Notes: generated from the sequence alone by a model not told the origin. Positions 12,020 through 22,852 are shown, counted from the stretch's first letter. The stretch is DNA of 64,000 nt from PALSA-911 sp963839645 (GCA_963839645.1 CAWIVZ010000001.1:310001-374000); one strand, 5' to 3'. Program-made: numbers and translations.

Positions 12020-12039
12020 ATATGCGGATATCCTTATAT
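12020..12039. promoter_or_regulatory. 20-bp palindromic operator candidate upstream of ahcY
   Basis: ATATGCGGATATCCTTATAT is symmetric around GGATATCC with flanking ATAT halves and two-base spacers. It ends 30 bases before the ahcY ATG in an otherwise GC-rich leader. The shape resembles sites bound by ArsR-family SahR repressors that sense S-adenosylhomocysteine in other proteobacteria; assigning it to SahR is inference. Confidence 0.45.
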
Positions 12040-12069
12040 GAGCCCGCCATCCCAGTGAAAGACACCGCC

Positions 12070-13374
12070 ATGAGCACCGCCACCTCCTCCGACTACAAGG
12101 TCAAAGACATTTCCCTGGCCGAATGGGGCCGCAAGGAAATCGAGATGGCCCAGGACGAAATGCCCGGCCTGATGGCGCTGCGCGCCGAATTCGGCGCCTC
12201 CAAGCCGCTCGCCGGCGCCCGCATCGTCGGCTGCCTGCACATGACCATCCAGACCGCCGTGCTGATCGAGACGCTGACCGCGCTCGGCGCCACCGTGCGG
12301 TGGTCGTCCTGCAACATCTTCTCGACCCAGGACCACGCCGCCGCCGGCGTCGCCGCCGCGGGCATTCCGGTGTTCGCCTGGAAGGGTATGGACGAGAACG
12401 AGTTCTGGTGGTGCATCGAGCAGACCCTGCGCGGCCCAGACGGCTGGACCCCGAATCTGATCCTGGACGACGGCGGCGACGTGACCGCGATCATGCACGA
12501 CAAATACCCGGAAATGCTGGCCGACGTGAAAGGCCTTTCCGAGGAAACCACCACCGGCGTGCATCGCCTGTGGGAAATGGCGAAGTCCGGCCGGCTGCTG
12601 GTGCCCGCCATCAACGTCAACGACAGCGTCACCAAGTCCAAGTTCGACAACCTCTATGGCTGCCGTGAGAGCCTGGTCGACGGCATCCGCCGCGGCACGG
12701 ACGTGATGATGGCCGGCAAGGTCGCCGTGGTCGCCGGCTTTGGCGACGTGGGCAAGGGCTCGGCCGCCAGCCTGCGCAACGCCGGCTGCCGCGTCATGGT
12801 CACCGAAATCGACCCGATCTGCGCCCTGCAGGCGGCGATGGAGGGCTACGAGGTCGTCACCATGGAAGACGCCGCCCCCAAGGGCGACATCTTCGTCACC
12901 GCCACCGGCAATGTGGACGTGATCACGCTGGATCACATGCGCGCGATGAAGCACCGGGCGGTGGTATGCAACATCGGCCACTTCGACAGCGAGATCCAGA
13001 TCGACAGCCTGCGCAACTACAAGTGGGAAAACGTCAAGCCACAGGTGGACGAGGTCGTGTTCCCCGACGGCAAGCGCCTGATCCTGCTGTCCGAGGGCCG
13101 GCTGGTGAACCTCGGCAACGCCACAGGCCATCCGAGCTTCGTGATGTCGGCGTCCTTCACCAACCAGGTGCTGGCGCAGATCGAACTCTGGACCGCCAGG
13201 CCCGGCACCTACGAACGTCAGGTCTACACCCTGCCCAAGCACCTCGACGAGAAAGTGGCCGCGCTCCATCTTGCCAAGGTTGGCGCCAAGCTGACGACCC
13301 TCACCCCGAAGCAGGCCGAATACATCGGCACCCCTGCCGCGGGGCCCTTCAAGCATGAACTTTATCGTTACTGA
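12070..13374 (+). CDS. ahcY: Adenosylhomocysteinase (S-adenosyl-L-homocysteine hydrolase)
   Basis: A 434-residue cytoplasmic NAD enzyme that splits S-adenosylhomocysteine to adenosine and homocysteine, clearing the product inhibitor of methyltransferases. Clear markers are HMTIQTAVLIETL, SSCNIFSTQDHAAA, the NAD-binding GFGDVGKGSAAS, TGNVDVITLDHM, NIGHFDSEIQI and the C-terminal FKHELYRY. ATG at 12070 gives the normal N-terminus; the earlier in-frame ATG at 12022 sits inside the palindrome. A strong terminator follows, so it is probably a single-gene unit controlled by the palindrome. Confidence 0.97.
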   Translation: MSTATSSDYKVKDISLAEWGRKEIEMAQDEMPGLMALRAEFGASKPLAGARIVGCLHMTIQTAVLIETLTALGATVRWSSCNIFSTQDHAAAGVAAAGIPVFAWKGMDENEFWWCIEQTLRGPDGWTPNLILDDGGDVTAIMHDKYPEMLADVKGLSEETTTGVHRLWEMAKSGRLLVPAINVNDSVTKSKFDNLYGCRESLVDGIRRGTDVMMAGKVAVVAGFGDVGKGSAASLRNAGCRVMVTEIDPICALQAAMEGYEVVTMEDAAPKGDIFVTATGNVDVITLDHMRAMKHRAVVCNIGHFDSEIQIDSLRNYKWENVKPQVDEVVFPDGKRLILLSEGRLVNLGNATGHPSFVMSASFTNQVLAQIELWTARPGTYERQVYTLPKHLDEKVAALHLAKVGAKLTTLTPKQAEYIGTPAAGPFKHELYRY

Positions 13375-13406
13375 GACGTGAAGGAGTGTTAACCAGGCGT
13401 TAACAC

Positions 13407-13439
13407 AAAGGCCGGTATTCCCAGGGGATACCGGCCTTT
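13407..13439 (+). terminator. Rho-independent terminator after ahcY
   Basis: A 12-bp stem AAAGGCCGGTAT pairs with ATACCGGCCTTT around a 9-base loop, and T-rich sequence follows (CCAATTTT). It lies 33 bases after the ahcY stop. A smaller inverted repeat, GTTAAC-cagg-cGTTAAC, precedes it. Confidence 0.85.
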
Positions 13440-13633
13440 CCAATTTTAAGAACACCTGATCGCTGACCTGCGTCGAAGCCGGTGAGACTTGCGTGATTTA
13501 TGTCAAATCATCGTAACCGGCCCTTTGGCAGGTCACTTTTATTTAACAGGGACGTCGTCGATTCGGGCTGGCATTCGGGGCACCCGCCCCCCTAATGAGG
13601 CTGCGATAGCCTGAACCAGGACGGAGCCGTTCG

Positions 13634-13930
13634 ATGCATCCCCAAATCCAGTCTTCCGCAACTGCCTCTTCCCAGGCCCAGACCCAAATGGACCCGCTCA
13701 CGCCAACCTCGCTGACCGGCGTGGTTCACACCGAAGCCCTGCGGCGCGCGCTCAGCACGATCCACGACGCGAACTCCGCCGCCGACCTGATGTTCCTCGA
13801 AAGCTGGGAGGTATCGTCCATACCCGGCGTGGCCGCGGCTTTGCGCGCCAGCCAACTCCGCCGCGCCAATCCGGAACTCGCGGCGGAAATCCGTGCCGAA
13901 CTCAACGCCGGCAAGCGCCGGCCTTCCTGA
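13634..13930 (+). CDS. Hypothetical protein, 98 residues
   Basis: Not recognised. The N-terminus is rich in Ser, Gln and Thr and probably disordered. The rest is helical, e.g. TEALRRALSTIHDANSAADL and VAAALRASQLRRANPELA, and soluble with no membrane segment. ACGGAG stands eight bases before the ATG. The codon use (GC at third positions) and the ribosome site support a real gene. It is separate from the convergent HiPIP gene by 84 bp. Confidence 0.6.
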   Translation: MHPQIQSSATASSQAQTQMDPLTPTSLTGVVHTEALRRALSTIHDANSAADLMFLESWEVSSIPGVAAALRASQLRRANPELAAEIRAELNAGKRRPS

Positions 13931-14014
13931 CGACCCGCCCCTTCCCGACACACCGTCAGGCTTTGGCGCGGCGCGGGACCGTCTTGGTGCCCCGCGCCGC
14001 GCCGAACATCAGGA

Positions 14015-14311
14015 TCAGCTCTTCGGCGCCGGTGCCCAGGATACGCACCAGCCGGTGGCCGCGATCTCGCCCTGCACGATCTTGCAGGCGTTGGGTGCCA
14101 CGAACTGGCTGCAATTGGCGCAATGCTGGTTCGGCTTCTTCGAAACCTCGACATATTGCACCAGCTTCTGGGCCAGCTTGGTCTGCGCCCGCGCCTGCCC
14201 CTGGCCGGCCACGGTGATGCCGGCGCCGACGGCGCCCACGGCAGCAAGGCCGGTCACGCCCGCCCGAAGCACCGATCGCCGCGAGGTCTTGTCGTCATTT
14301 CCTGTCGTCAC
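14015..14311 (-). CDS. High-potential iron-sulfur protein, Tat-exported
   Basis: A 98-residue periplasmic electron carrier holding one [4Fe-4S] cluster. A twin-arginine signal (SRRSVLRAGVTG) ends near ARAQ. The mature part has the HiPIP ligand spacing: C-A-N-C in HCANCSQF, Cys in NACKIVQGE and Cys in GWCVSW, with the aromatic-rich surround. HiPIPs often donate electrons to photosynthetic reaction centres or terminal oxidases. The start is GTG with GGAG nine bases upstream. Confidence 0.92.
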   Translation of the reverse strand: MTTGNDDKTSRRSVLRAGVTGLAAVGAVGAGITVAGQGQARAQTKLAQKLVQYVEVSKKPNQHCANCSQFVAPNACKIVQGEIAATGWCVSWAPAPKS

Positions 14312-14399
14312 GTATAGCTACTCCGATTGTTGAACCGAAATCCAAATGGGCGGCTTGCCGGTATCGAACAAGTCCTGCCCGTCTAACCCCTTACCCCAC

Positions 14400-15611
14400 C
14401 TAGGCAGCCCGCTGCAGGCTGAGTTCGGACCAGATCGCCGACAACGCGCCCACCAGGTGGGCGATGTCCTCGTCGCTGTGCAAGGGCGAGGGGGTAATGC
14501 GCAGCCGCTCCGTGCCGCGCGGCACGGTCGGGTAATTGATCGGCTGCACGTAGATCCCGTACTGCTCCAGCAGTTGGTCGCTGATCTGCTTGCAGCGCAC
14601 CGGATCGCCGACCATCACCGGCACGATATGGCTCGGGTTGTCGTAATGCGGCACCCGATGCGCATCCAGCATCCGGCGCAGCACCGCCACCCGATCCTGC
14701 TGGCGGTCGCGCTCCACGCTGCTCGACTTCAGATGCCGAACCGCCGCCAGTGCCCCGGCGGCAACCGCCGGCGGCACGGAGGTTGTGAAGATGAAGCCGG
14801 AGGCGAAGCTGCGCACGAAATCGCACAGCGCGGCGGATCCCGCGATGTAGCCGCCGACCACCCCGAACGCCTTCGCCAGCGTGCCCTCGATCACCGTCAG
14901 CCGGTGCGCCAGGCCTTCCCGCTCGGTAATGCCGCCGCCGCGCGGGCCGTACAGCCCCACCGCATGCACCTCGTCGATATAGGTCATCGCGCCATGGGCA
15001 TCCGCCACGTCGCAAAGCTCGGCGATCGGGGCGATGTCGCCGTCCATCGAATAGACCAACTCGAACGCCACCAGCTTCGGCCGGCCCGGGTCCAGCGCCG
15101 CCAGCTTCCGCTCCAGGTCGGCGGGGTCGTTATGCTTGAAAATCCGCTTCTCCGCCCGGCTATGGCGCACGCCCTCGATCATCGAGGCGTGATTGGCCTC
15201 GTCCGACAGCACCACGCAGCCGGGCATCCTGCCCGCCAGAGTGCTCAGGCTGGCCCAGTTGGACATGTAGCCGGAATTGAACAGCAGCGCCGCCTCGGTG
15301 CCGTGCAGATCGGCCAGCTCCTGTTCCAGCAGCACGTGATAATGGTTGGTGCCGGCGATGTTGCGCGTGCCGCCGGCGCCGGCGCCGCACAGATCCAGCG
15401 CCTCGTGCATCGCCGAGATCACGCTGGGGTGCTGGCCCATGCCCAGATAATCGTTGGAACACCAAACGGTTACCTGCGCCCGGTCGCCCTCGCGGAAATG
15501 CGTCGCGCGCGGAAACTCGCCCACGCGGCGCTGGAGATCGGCGAACACCCGGTAATTGCCTTCGCGGCGGAGGCCATCGAGGTTCTTCCGGAAGAAGTCT
15601 TCGTAGTCCAT
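14400..15611 (-). CDS. hemA: 5-aminolevulinate synthase
   Basis: A PLP enzyme of 403 residues that condenses glycine and succinyl-CoA to 5-aminolevulinate, the first step of haem and bacteriochlorophyll synthesis in Alphaproteobacteria. It starts MDYEDFFRKNLDGLR and shows WCSNDYLGMGQHPSV, GTRNIAGTNHYHVLLE, YIDEVHAVGLYG and the PLP lysine in GTLAKAFGVVGGY. It ends with the substrate-loop region INYPTVPRGTERLR and a short C-terminal helix. It is transcribed alone, with about 100 bp to holC on the same strand downstream in map order. Confidence 0.97.
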   Translation of the reverse strand: MDYEDFFRKNLDGLRREGNYRVFADLQRRVGEFPRATHFREGDRAQVTVWCSNDYLGMGQHPSVISAMHEALDLCGAGAGGTRNIAGTNHYHVLLEQELADLHGTEAALLFNSGYMSNWASLSTLAGRMPGCVVLSDEANHASMIEGVRHSRAEKRIFKHNDPADLERKLAALDPGRPKLVAFELVYSMDGDIAPIAELCDVADAHGAMTYIDEVHAVGLYGPRGGGITEREGLAHRLTVIEGTLAKAFGVVGGYIAGSAALCDFVRSFASGFIFTTSVPPAVAAGALAAVRHLKSSSVERDRQQDRVAVLRRMLDAHRVPHYDNPSHIVPVMVGDPVRCKQISDQLLEQYGIYVQPINYPTVPRGTERLRITPSPLHSDEDIAHLVGALSAIWSELSLQRAA

Positions 15612-15718
15612 TAGGTGCCTCTACTCACCGAACGTCGTCGGCATAACCCGGAAAGCAACGCCTTCGTAGCTGGTATGATTACTTACGTCATGCCAACCCC
15701 CAACCGGGCAAAGCCTGG

Positions 15719-16159
15719 TCAGGCCTTCTTCTCCCAGCCCCGCGCGCCCTGTTGCCAATAAGTCAGCGCGTGGCCGGCGGCCTTCGCCGCCTTCCATCGC
15801 CCGCGCGCCGCCTGAACCGCGGCCTCGTCATTGCCATCGAACAAATCGAACACCCGCTCGAATTCCGCAAGCCTGGCCGTCTCCGGGCCGTCGATCAGGA
15901 ACAGGAATCCGGCCCCGTTCGCCGCCTCGTCCACGGTCGTCAGCCACACCGGCTGCAAATCGGCGTCGCCATCCGCCGCCGTGCCATGCGGCAGCCAGTC
16001 CTCCACCGCCCACAACGCCGCATCCAATTCCGCCACGCGCTCCTGCGCGCGGCACAACACCAACGCCCGCTTCCCGGCCTGCAAACTCCGCCCCAACAAC
16101 TGCGGCAACGCCCGCTCGGGGCCCGTCCGTGTCAGGTGGTAGAACCCGATCTCGGTCAT
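15719..16159 (-). CDS. holC: DNA polymerase III chi subunit
   Basis: A 146-residue clamp-loader accessory protein that links the replisome to single-strand-binding protein. It starts MTEIGFYHLTRTGPERALPQLLGRSL, and shows the chi features GKRALVLC, LPHGTAADGDADLQPVWLTT and FDGNDEAAVQAARGRWKAA. The chosen ATG gives the standard N-terminus; an upstream in-frame ATG would add 11 residues. A large palindromic repeat separates it from pepA, which lies upstream on the same strand. Confidence 0.93.
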   Translation of the reverse strand: MTEIGFYHLTRTGPERALPQLLGRSLQAGKRALVLCRAQERVAELDAALWAVEDWLPHGTAADGDADLQPVWLTTVDEAANGAGFLFLIDGPETARLAEFERVFDLFDGNDEAAVQAARGRWKAAKAAGHALTYWQQGARGWEKKA

Positions 16160-16186
16160 CGAGGTTACGCGGGGGAGGTTTGGGTA

Positions 16187-16389
16187 AAGCAAGGAAGACC
16201 AGGGGCTCTGCCCCTGGACCCCGCTAAGGGCAAGCCCTTAGAACCCGATACGGGTTTGTGTGTGCAAGGGGGCCGACCACGACCTTGCATTGTCCGTGTA
16301 GGCCCCCTTGCACACACAAACCTATTGAATGTTTCCAAAGGCGAGCCTTTGGCGGGGGTCCAGGGGGCAGAGCCCCCTGGCCTTGCTTG
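16187..16389. repeat. Long imperfect palindrome with nested hairpins between pepA and holC
   Basis: Two arms of about 85 bases face each other around 16274-16298. The inner ends match exactly (GTTTGTGTGTGCAAGGGGGC at about 16254-16273 against its complement at about 16301-16322). Each arm also holds its own hairpins: CCAGGGGCTCTGCCCCTGG at 16200-16218, AAGGGCAAGCCCTT at 16228-16241, a CCAAAGGC/GCCTTTGG hairpin near 16335-16352 and a CCAGGGGGC/GCCCCCTGG hairpin at 16360-16380. The AGGGGGC-type hairpin resembles dispersed intergenic repeats and terminators of acetic-acid-bacterium relatives. Confidence 0.8.
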
Positions 16390-16402
16390 CCTCACCAACC
16401 CC

Positions 16403-17893
16403 TCACCCCTCGTAATGCTCGGCGACGAGGCGGTCCAGCAGCCGGACGCCGAAGGCGGTGGCGCCTTTGGGGCTGGTTGGGTGGTCTTTGCCGCTCCAGG
16501 CCATGCCGGCGATATCCAGGTGCGCCCATGGCTTGGCGTTGACAAAGCGCTGGATGAACTGGGCCGCCGTGATCGAGCCGCCGGGCCGGCCGCCGACATT
16601 TTTCATGTCGGCGATGTCGGATTTGATCTGCTTGTCGTAGGCATCCGACAGGGGCATGCGCCACAGCAGTTCGCCGGTTTCCTTGCCCGCTTCGGTCAGG
16701 CGGTCGGACAGCGTGTCGTCGTTGCTGAACAGGCCGGCATGTTCATGGCCGAGGCCGATGATGATCGCGCCGGTGAGAGTGGCGAGGTCGATCATGAATT
16801 CCGGATCGAATTTCTGCTGGCAGTACCAAAGCACGTCGGCCAGCACCAGGCGGCCTTCGGCATCGGTGTTGATCACCTCGATGGTCTGGCCGGAATAGCT
16901 GGTCACCACGTCGCCGGGACGCTGGGCGTTGCCGGACGGCATGTTCTCGACCAGCCCGACCAAGCCGACCGCGTCGACTTTCGCGCGGCGGCCGGCAAGT
17001 GCCGCCATCAGCCCGATGACGGTGCCGGCGCCGGCCATGTCCCACTTCATGTCCTCCATGCCGCCGGCCGGCTTGATGCTGATGCCGCCGGTGTCGAAGG
17101 TCACGCCCTTGCCCACGAAGGCCAGCTTCTTGTGCTTGCTTTTGCGGGCACCTTCCTTGGAAGCGGGCGCGCCGTTCCAGTGCATCACCACCATGCGCGG
17201 TTCGTTGACGCTGCCCTGGGCCACGCCGAGCAGGGCGCCGAAGCCGAGCTTGGCCATTTCCTTCGGACCGAGCACATCCACCTTCAGGCCGAGCGAGGTC
17301 AGCTTCTTGCAGCGATTCGCCATCTCCGCCGGGTTCAGCACGTTCGGCGGCTCGCTGACCAGATCGCGCGACAGGAACACGCCCTCCGCCACCGCCCGCA
17401 GCGGCGCATAGGCCGTCTTGGCCTTTGCGGCGTCGTCGGCGAGCACGGTCAGCTTGGCGAGCTTCGGCTTGTCTTCCGCCTTTTCCTTGGTGCGGTAGCG
17501 GTCGAAACGGTAGCTGCGCAGCGTCGCGCCCATCGCAATGGCGGCGGCCTGGGCGGGGTTCATGCCTTCCGCGTTGATCGCGACGGTGGCTTCGCTTGCC
17601 AGCTGTGCGGCCAGACTGCCGCCGGCTTCCTCCAGCTTGTGGTCGGTCATCGCGCCGCGCTTGCCGATTCCGAAGATCACGATCCGCGACAGGCCGGCGC
17701 CGGGCCCCGGGATCGACACGGTTTTGCCCTTGCCGCCCTTGAACGCGGCGGCCGCGATGGCGCGGGTGACCGCGCCGCCGGTTGCCTGGTCCGTCTGCTG
17801 CCAGAGCCCGGACGGCTTTTCATCCTCTCCCACCAGCAGAACGAGCGCGCCGGCTTTCGGCATGGCGGGCTTGGCGAAGGCGATGTCGAGCAT
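16403..17893 (-). CDS. pepA: Leucyl aminopeptidase (cytosol aminopeptidase, M17)
   Basis: A 496-residue two-metal peptidase that removes N-terminal residues from peptides. The catalytic domain shows LAFVGKGVTFDTGGISIKP (metal-binding K and D), the bicarbonate/active-site Arg motif NTDAEGRLVLADVL, and ATLTGAIIIGLG. The N-terminal regulatory domain is present, so the length is normal for PepA. ATG at 17893 (MLDIAFAKPAMPKAGALVLL) has GGGAAG upstream. It is divergent from the Sua5-type gene. Confidence 0.95.
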   Translation of the reverse strand: MLDIAFAKPAMPKAGALVLLVGEDEKPSGLWQQTDQATGGAVTRAIAAAAFKGGKGKTVSIPGPGAGLSRIVIFGIGKRGAMTDHKLEEAGGSLAAQLASEATVAINAEGMNPAQAAAIAMGATLRSYRFDRYRTKEKAEDKPKLAKLTVLADDAAKAKTAYAPLRAVAEGVFLSRDLVSEPPNVLNPAEMANRCKKLTSLGLKVDVLGPKEMAKLGFGALLGVAQGSVNEPRMVVMHWNGAPASKEGARKSKHKKLAFVGKGVTFDTGGISIKPAGGMEDMKWDMAGAGTVIGLMAALAGRRAKVDAVGLVGLVENMPSGNAQRPGDVVTSYSGQTIEVINTDAEGRLVLADVLWYCQQKFDPEFMIDLATLTGAIIIGLGHEHAGLFSNDDTLSDRLTEAGKETGELLWRMPLSDAYDKQIKSDIADMKNVGGRPGGSITAAQFIQRFVNAKPWAHLDIAGMAWSGKDHPTSPKGATAFGVRLLDRLVAEHYEG

Positions 17894-18010
17894 GCGGGGC
17901 AACTCCGGGAAGGATGAGAGGCAGGCCAGGCGGGTACTGTAGCCAAGCGGGGACTGTAGCAATGTTGGCCGGCTTTGCCATGCTTCTTCCGCCCGGCTAT
18001 CACCGCGCCG

Positions 18011-19016
18011 ATGACCCTCCTTCTTTCCGCCGACGACGCCGGCATCGCGCGCGCGGCCGCCCTGCTGCTGGCGGGCGAACTCGTGGCCTTCGGCACCGAA
18101 ACCGTCTACGGCCTCGGCGCCGACGCGACGAACGAGCGCGCGGTCGCCGCCATCTTCGCCGCCAAGGGCCGGCCGCATTTCAACCCGCTGATCTGCCATT
18201 ACCCGGACGCCGAGGCCGCCTTCCGCCATGTCGAGGCGAACGAGCACGCCAGGCGCCTCGCCGCGGCCTTCTGGCCGGGCGCGCTGACCCTGGTGCTGCC
18301 GCGCCACATCGCCTGCCCGGTATCCCTGCTCGCCGGCGCCGGGCTGGAAACGCTGGCCGTGCGGGTGCCCGCCAACGCCACGGCGCAGGCCTTGTTGCGC
18401 GCGGTCGGCCGGCCGGTGGCCGCGCCCTCCGCCAACCGTTCGGGGCAGGTCAGCCCCAGCACCGCCGCGCATGTGCTGGAGGGGCTCGGCGGGCGCATCG
18501 CCGCCATCCTGGACAGCGGCCCCTGCCCGATCGGCGTGGAATCGACCGTGCTCGACCTGACCGGTCCGCGCCCGGTGCTGCTGCGTCCCGGCGGCGTGAC
18601 CGCGGAGGCGATCGAGGCATTGGTCGGTCCGATCGGCCGGCCGATCCCGCACGCGGTGGCCGAGGCGGCACGGGGGCTGCGCTCGCCGGGACTGCTGGTC
18701 TCGCACTATGCGCCAAACCTGCCGGTCCGGCTCAACGCCGCCGAGGTGGCGGCCGACGAGGCGCTGCTGGCGTTCGGCCCGCCCTTGCCGGGGGCTGGCT
18801 GTGTGTTCAATCTCAGCGAAAGCCGGGACCTGACCGAAGCCGCCGCCCGCCTGTTCACCGGGCTGCGCTGGCTGGACAGGCAGGGCCAGGATTTGGGATT
18901 GAGGGATATCGCCGCCATGAACGTGCCCGACACCGGGCTCGGCCTGGCGATCAACGACCGCCTGCAGCGCGCCGCAGCGCCGAGAGAAGCACCAAGGGAA
19001 GCACGCAAGAGATTAG
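18011..19016 (+). CDS. tsaC: L-threonylcarbamoyladenylate synthase (Sua5 type), end uncertain
   Basis: Makes threonylcarbamoyl-AMP for the t6A tRNA modification. The YrdC domain shows VAFGTETVYGLGADA, KGRPHFNPLICH, FWPGALTLVLPR and PSANRSGQVSPSTAAHV. It is followed by the Sua5 linker SPGLLVSHYAPNLPVRL and a Sua5 C-terminal domain ending LGLAINDRLQRAAAPR. The frame then runs on past the start of the next gene to 19510, which is implausible. A one-base shift after AAAPR would stop it at 19014-19016; that end is my estimate. ATG 18011 gives the usual N-terminus. Confidence 0.85.
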
Positions 19017-19034
19017 TCAACGGAGAGAAAGCCC

Positions 19035-19917
19035 ATGACCGAGATTCCGACCATCCAGATCCCCGGTGTCTATCACCGCAAGATCGGCGACATCGTGGTG
19101 ACCGCGCTCAGCGACGGCTATCTGGACGGCTCGATGGAGGTGCTGCGCAACATCACCCCGGAGAAGAGCATCGAGCTGCTGAAGGAGAATTTCCGCCCGG
19201 TGCCGCGCCGCACCTCGGTCAACTGCTTCGCCATCCACACCGCCGGCCGCCTGGCGCTGATCGAGACCGGATCGGGCAACTACATGGGCCCCACCGTCGG
19301 CTGGCTGCAGCGCAACCTGAAGGCCGCCGGCATCGATCCGGCGAAGATCGAGGCGGTGTTCCTGACGCACATGCATCCCGATCACTCGGCGGGACTGACC
19401 GACATGACCACCGGCAACCGGCTGTTCCCCAATGCCGAATTATGCGCGCACGAGAACGAGCTGCCGCACTGGCTGGACGACGCGGCGATGGCGAAAGGCA
19501 CGGAGCGTGAGCAGAAGCTCTATTTCCAGGCCACCCGCGAGCAGACCAAGCCCTACATGGACCGCTTCCGCACCCACAAGGGCGGCTCGGTTTTCCCCGG
19601 CATCACCGCCGTGCCGATCCCTGGTCACACGCCGGGCCATACCGGCTACCTGATCGAGTTCTGGCGGCGAGCAGCTGCTGATCTGGGGCGACATCGTGCA
19701 CGTGCCGGAAGTGCAGATCCCCTTCCCCAAGGTCACCATCGCCTTCGACACCGACCCCGACGCGGCCGCGGCCACGCGCGCCAAGGTCTTCGATAGGGTG
19801 GCCACCGACCGCCTGCTGATCGCCGGCATGCACATCCATTTCCCCGGTTTCGCCAATCTGGCCAAGCGCGGCGACGGGTATGTGCTGGTGCAGGAACAGT
19901 GGAAACAGGTACTCTGA
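19035..19917 (+). CDS. MBL-fold metallo-hydrolase, frameshifted once
   Basis: A metallo-beta-lactamase-fold enzyme of about 293 residues after correction. The metal motif is THMHPDHSAGL, with later ligands in IPGHTPGHTGY, the metal-bridging Asp in IWGDIVHVP and a late His in GMHIHFPG. Near 19661 an extra T breaks the frame between YLIE and SGGEQLLIWGD; both sides are fully conserved. It resembles quorum-quenching-lactonase-like and related hydrolases; the substrate is unknown. AACGGAGAG precedes the ATG at 19035. It lies directly after tsaC. Confidence 0.82.
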
Positions 19918-19965
19918 CGCGGGGCCGAATCACGCGGGCCTGAACCGCGCCAAGGGAGCTTGCGC

Positions 19966-21384
<1,419 letters not shown>

Positions 21385-21418
21385 GGTTTTTACCCTGCCG
21401 CCCAACAGGAGCACAGCC

Positions 21419-22852
21419 ATGCCGGACACCAACCAATCCACGCTCGACCCGTTGCTGACGGCGGTTCGCGACATCGTAGGGGATCGCGGCCTGCTGACCG
21501 ACCCGCAGGACACGGATGCCTATGCCGAGGATTGGCGCCGGCTCTATCGTGGCCACGCCGCCGCCGTGGTCCGCCCGGCCGACACGCGGGAGCTCGCCGC
21601 CGTGGTCCGGCTCTGCGCGGAGGCCGGCGTGTCGATCGTGCCGCAGGGCGGCAACACCTCCATGGTCGGCGGCGCCACCCCGAATGCCAACCGCACCCAG
21701 ATCGTCCTGTCGCTGGCGCGCATGAACCAGGTGATGCAGATCGACCCGGTGGACATGACGCTGACCCTGCAGGCCGGCGTGACGCTGAAGGCGGCGCAGA
21801 TCGCCGCCGCCGATGCCGGCTGCCTGCTGCCGCTGTCGATCTCCTCGGAAGGCTCCGCCCAGATCGGCGGCGTGCTCGCCACCAACGCCGGCGGCAACAA
21901 CACCGTGCGCTACGGCAATGCCCGGGACCTGGTGCTGGGCCTGGAAGTGGTGCTGCCGGACGGCGAGATCTGGAACGGCATGCGCCGGCTGCGCAAGGAC
22001 AACACCGGCTATTGCCTGCGCCAGCTGTTCTGCGGCTCGGAAGGCACGCTCGGCATCATCACCGCCGCGGTGCTGAAGCTGGCGCCGCAGCCGCGGGAGC
22101 TGGCGGTGGCGCTGTGCGCCGTGCCGTCGCCGGAAGCGGCGCTGGCGCTGTTCAGCCGCTTCCAGGCGTATGACGCGGCTTCGGTGCAGGCCTTCGAATA
22201 CATGTCCGGTCCCGGCATGGATTTCGTCACCGCCCACATTCCCGGTGCGAGCGTGCCGTTGGCGGAACCAGCCGCGCACTACGTGCTGGTGGAGCTCGCC
22301 ACCCCGCGCCCGAACGCCGGCCTGCGCGCCGCGATGGAGCAGGTGCTGGAACAGGCGCTGGAAGACGGCACCGTGACCGATGCCGCGATCGCCGAGAGCG
22401 AGGCCCAGCGGGCCGCCATCTGGCGCCTGCGCGAGGAACATTCGGAGGCGCAGAAACGTGAGGGCGCCTCGGTCAAGAACGACGTCTCGGTGCCGGTGTC
22501 GAAGGTGCCGGAACTGATCCGCCGCGCGACGATCGCCTGCGAGGCGCTGATGCCCGGCATCCGCCCCGTGCCTTTCGGCCACATGGGCGACGGCAACATC
22601 CACTTCAACCTGGAACAGCCCGTCGGCGCCGACCCCGCCTGGTTCCTGGCCCAGGACCACGCGATCATGGACGCGGTGAACGAGGTGGTGCGCGATCTCG
22701 ATGGCAGCTTCTCCGCCGAGCACGGCATCGGCCAGCTGAAGCCCTACATGATGGAGGACTGGCGCGGCGGTGCCGAACTGGCGACCATGCAGCGCATCAA
22801 GGCCGCCCTGGACCCGAAGGGCATCATGAACCCGGGGAAAGTGCTGCCCTGA
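21419..22852 (+). CDS. FAD-binding oxidase, D-2-hydroxyacid dehydrogenase-like
   Basis: A 477-residue flavoprotein of the FAD-linked oxidase / GlcD family. The PCMH-type FAD domain shows VPQGGNTSMVGGATP, LSISSEGSAQIGGVLATNAG and GSEGTLGIITAAVLKL. The C-terminal FAD-oxidase domain has PFGHMGDGNIHFNL, with metal/substrate His residues, and the end GIMNPGKVLP. These features match D-2-hydroxyglutarate or D-lactate dehydrogenases; which one is uncertain. AGGAG stands upstream of ATG 21419. It follows aspA by 34 bases and may be cotranscribed with it. Confidence 0.88.
   Translation: MPDTNQSTLDPLLTAVRDIVGDRGLLTDPQDTDAYAEDWRRLYRGHAAAVVRPADTRELAAVVRLCAEAGVSIVPQGGNTSMVGGATPNANRTQIVLSLARMNQVMQIDPVDMTLTLQAGVTLKAAQIAAADAGCLLPLSISSEGSAQIGGVLATNAGGNNTVRYGNARDLVLGLEVVLPDGEIWNGMRRLRKDNTGYCLRQLFCGSEGTLGIITAAVLKLAPQPRELAVALCAVPSPEAALALFSRFQAYDAASVQAFEYMSGPGMDFVTAHIPGASVPLAEPAAHYVLVELATPRPNAGLRAAMEQVLEQALEDGTVTDAAIAESEAQRAAIWRLREEHSEAQKREGASVKNDVSVPVSKVPELIRRATIACEALMPGIRPVPFGHMGDGNIHFNLEQPVGADPAWFLAQDHAIMDAVNEVVRDLDGSFSAEHGIGQLKPYMMEDWRGGAELATMQRIKAALDPKGIMNPGKVLP

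Noticed and set aside
11877..12069. SAH or SAM riboswitch before ahcY
   Set aside because: The leader is short and lacks the conserved SAH-aptamer core; only the DNA palindrome is visible.
17975..19510. tsaC extending to 19510
   Set aside because: It would overlap the next conserved gene by nearly 480 bases; the extra sequence has no Sua5 similarity.
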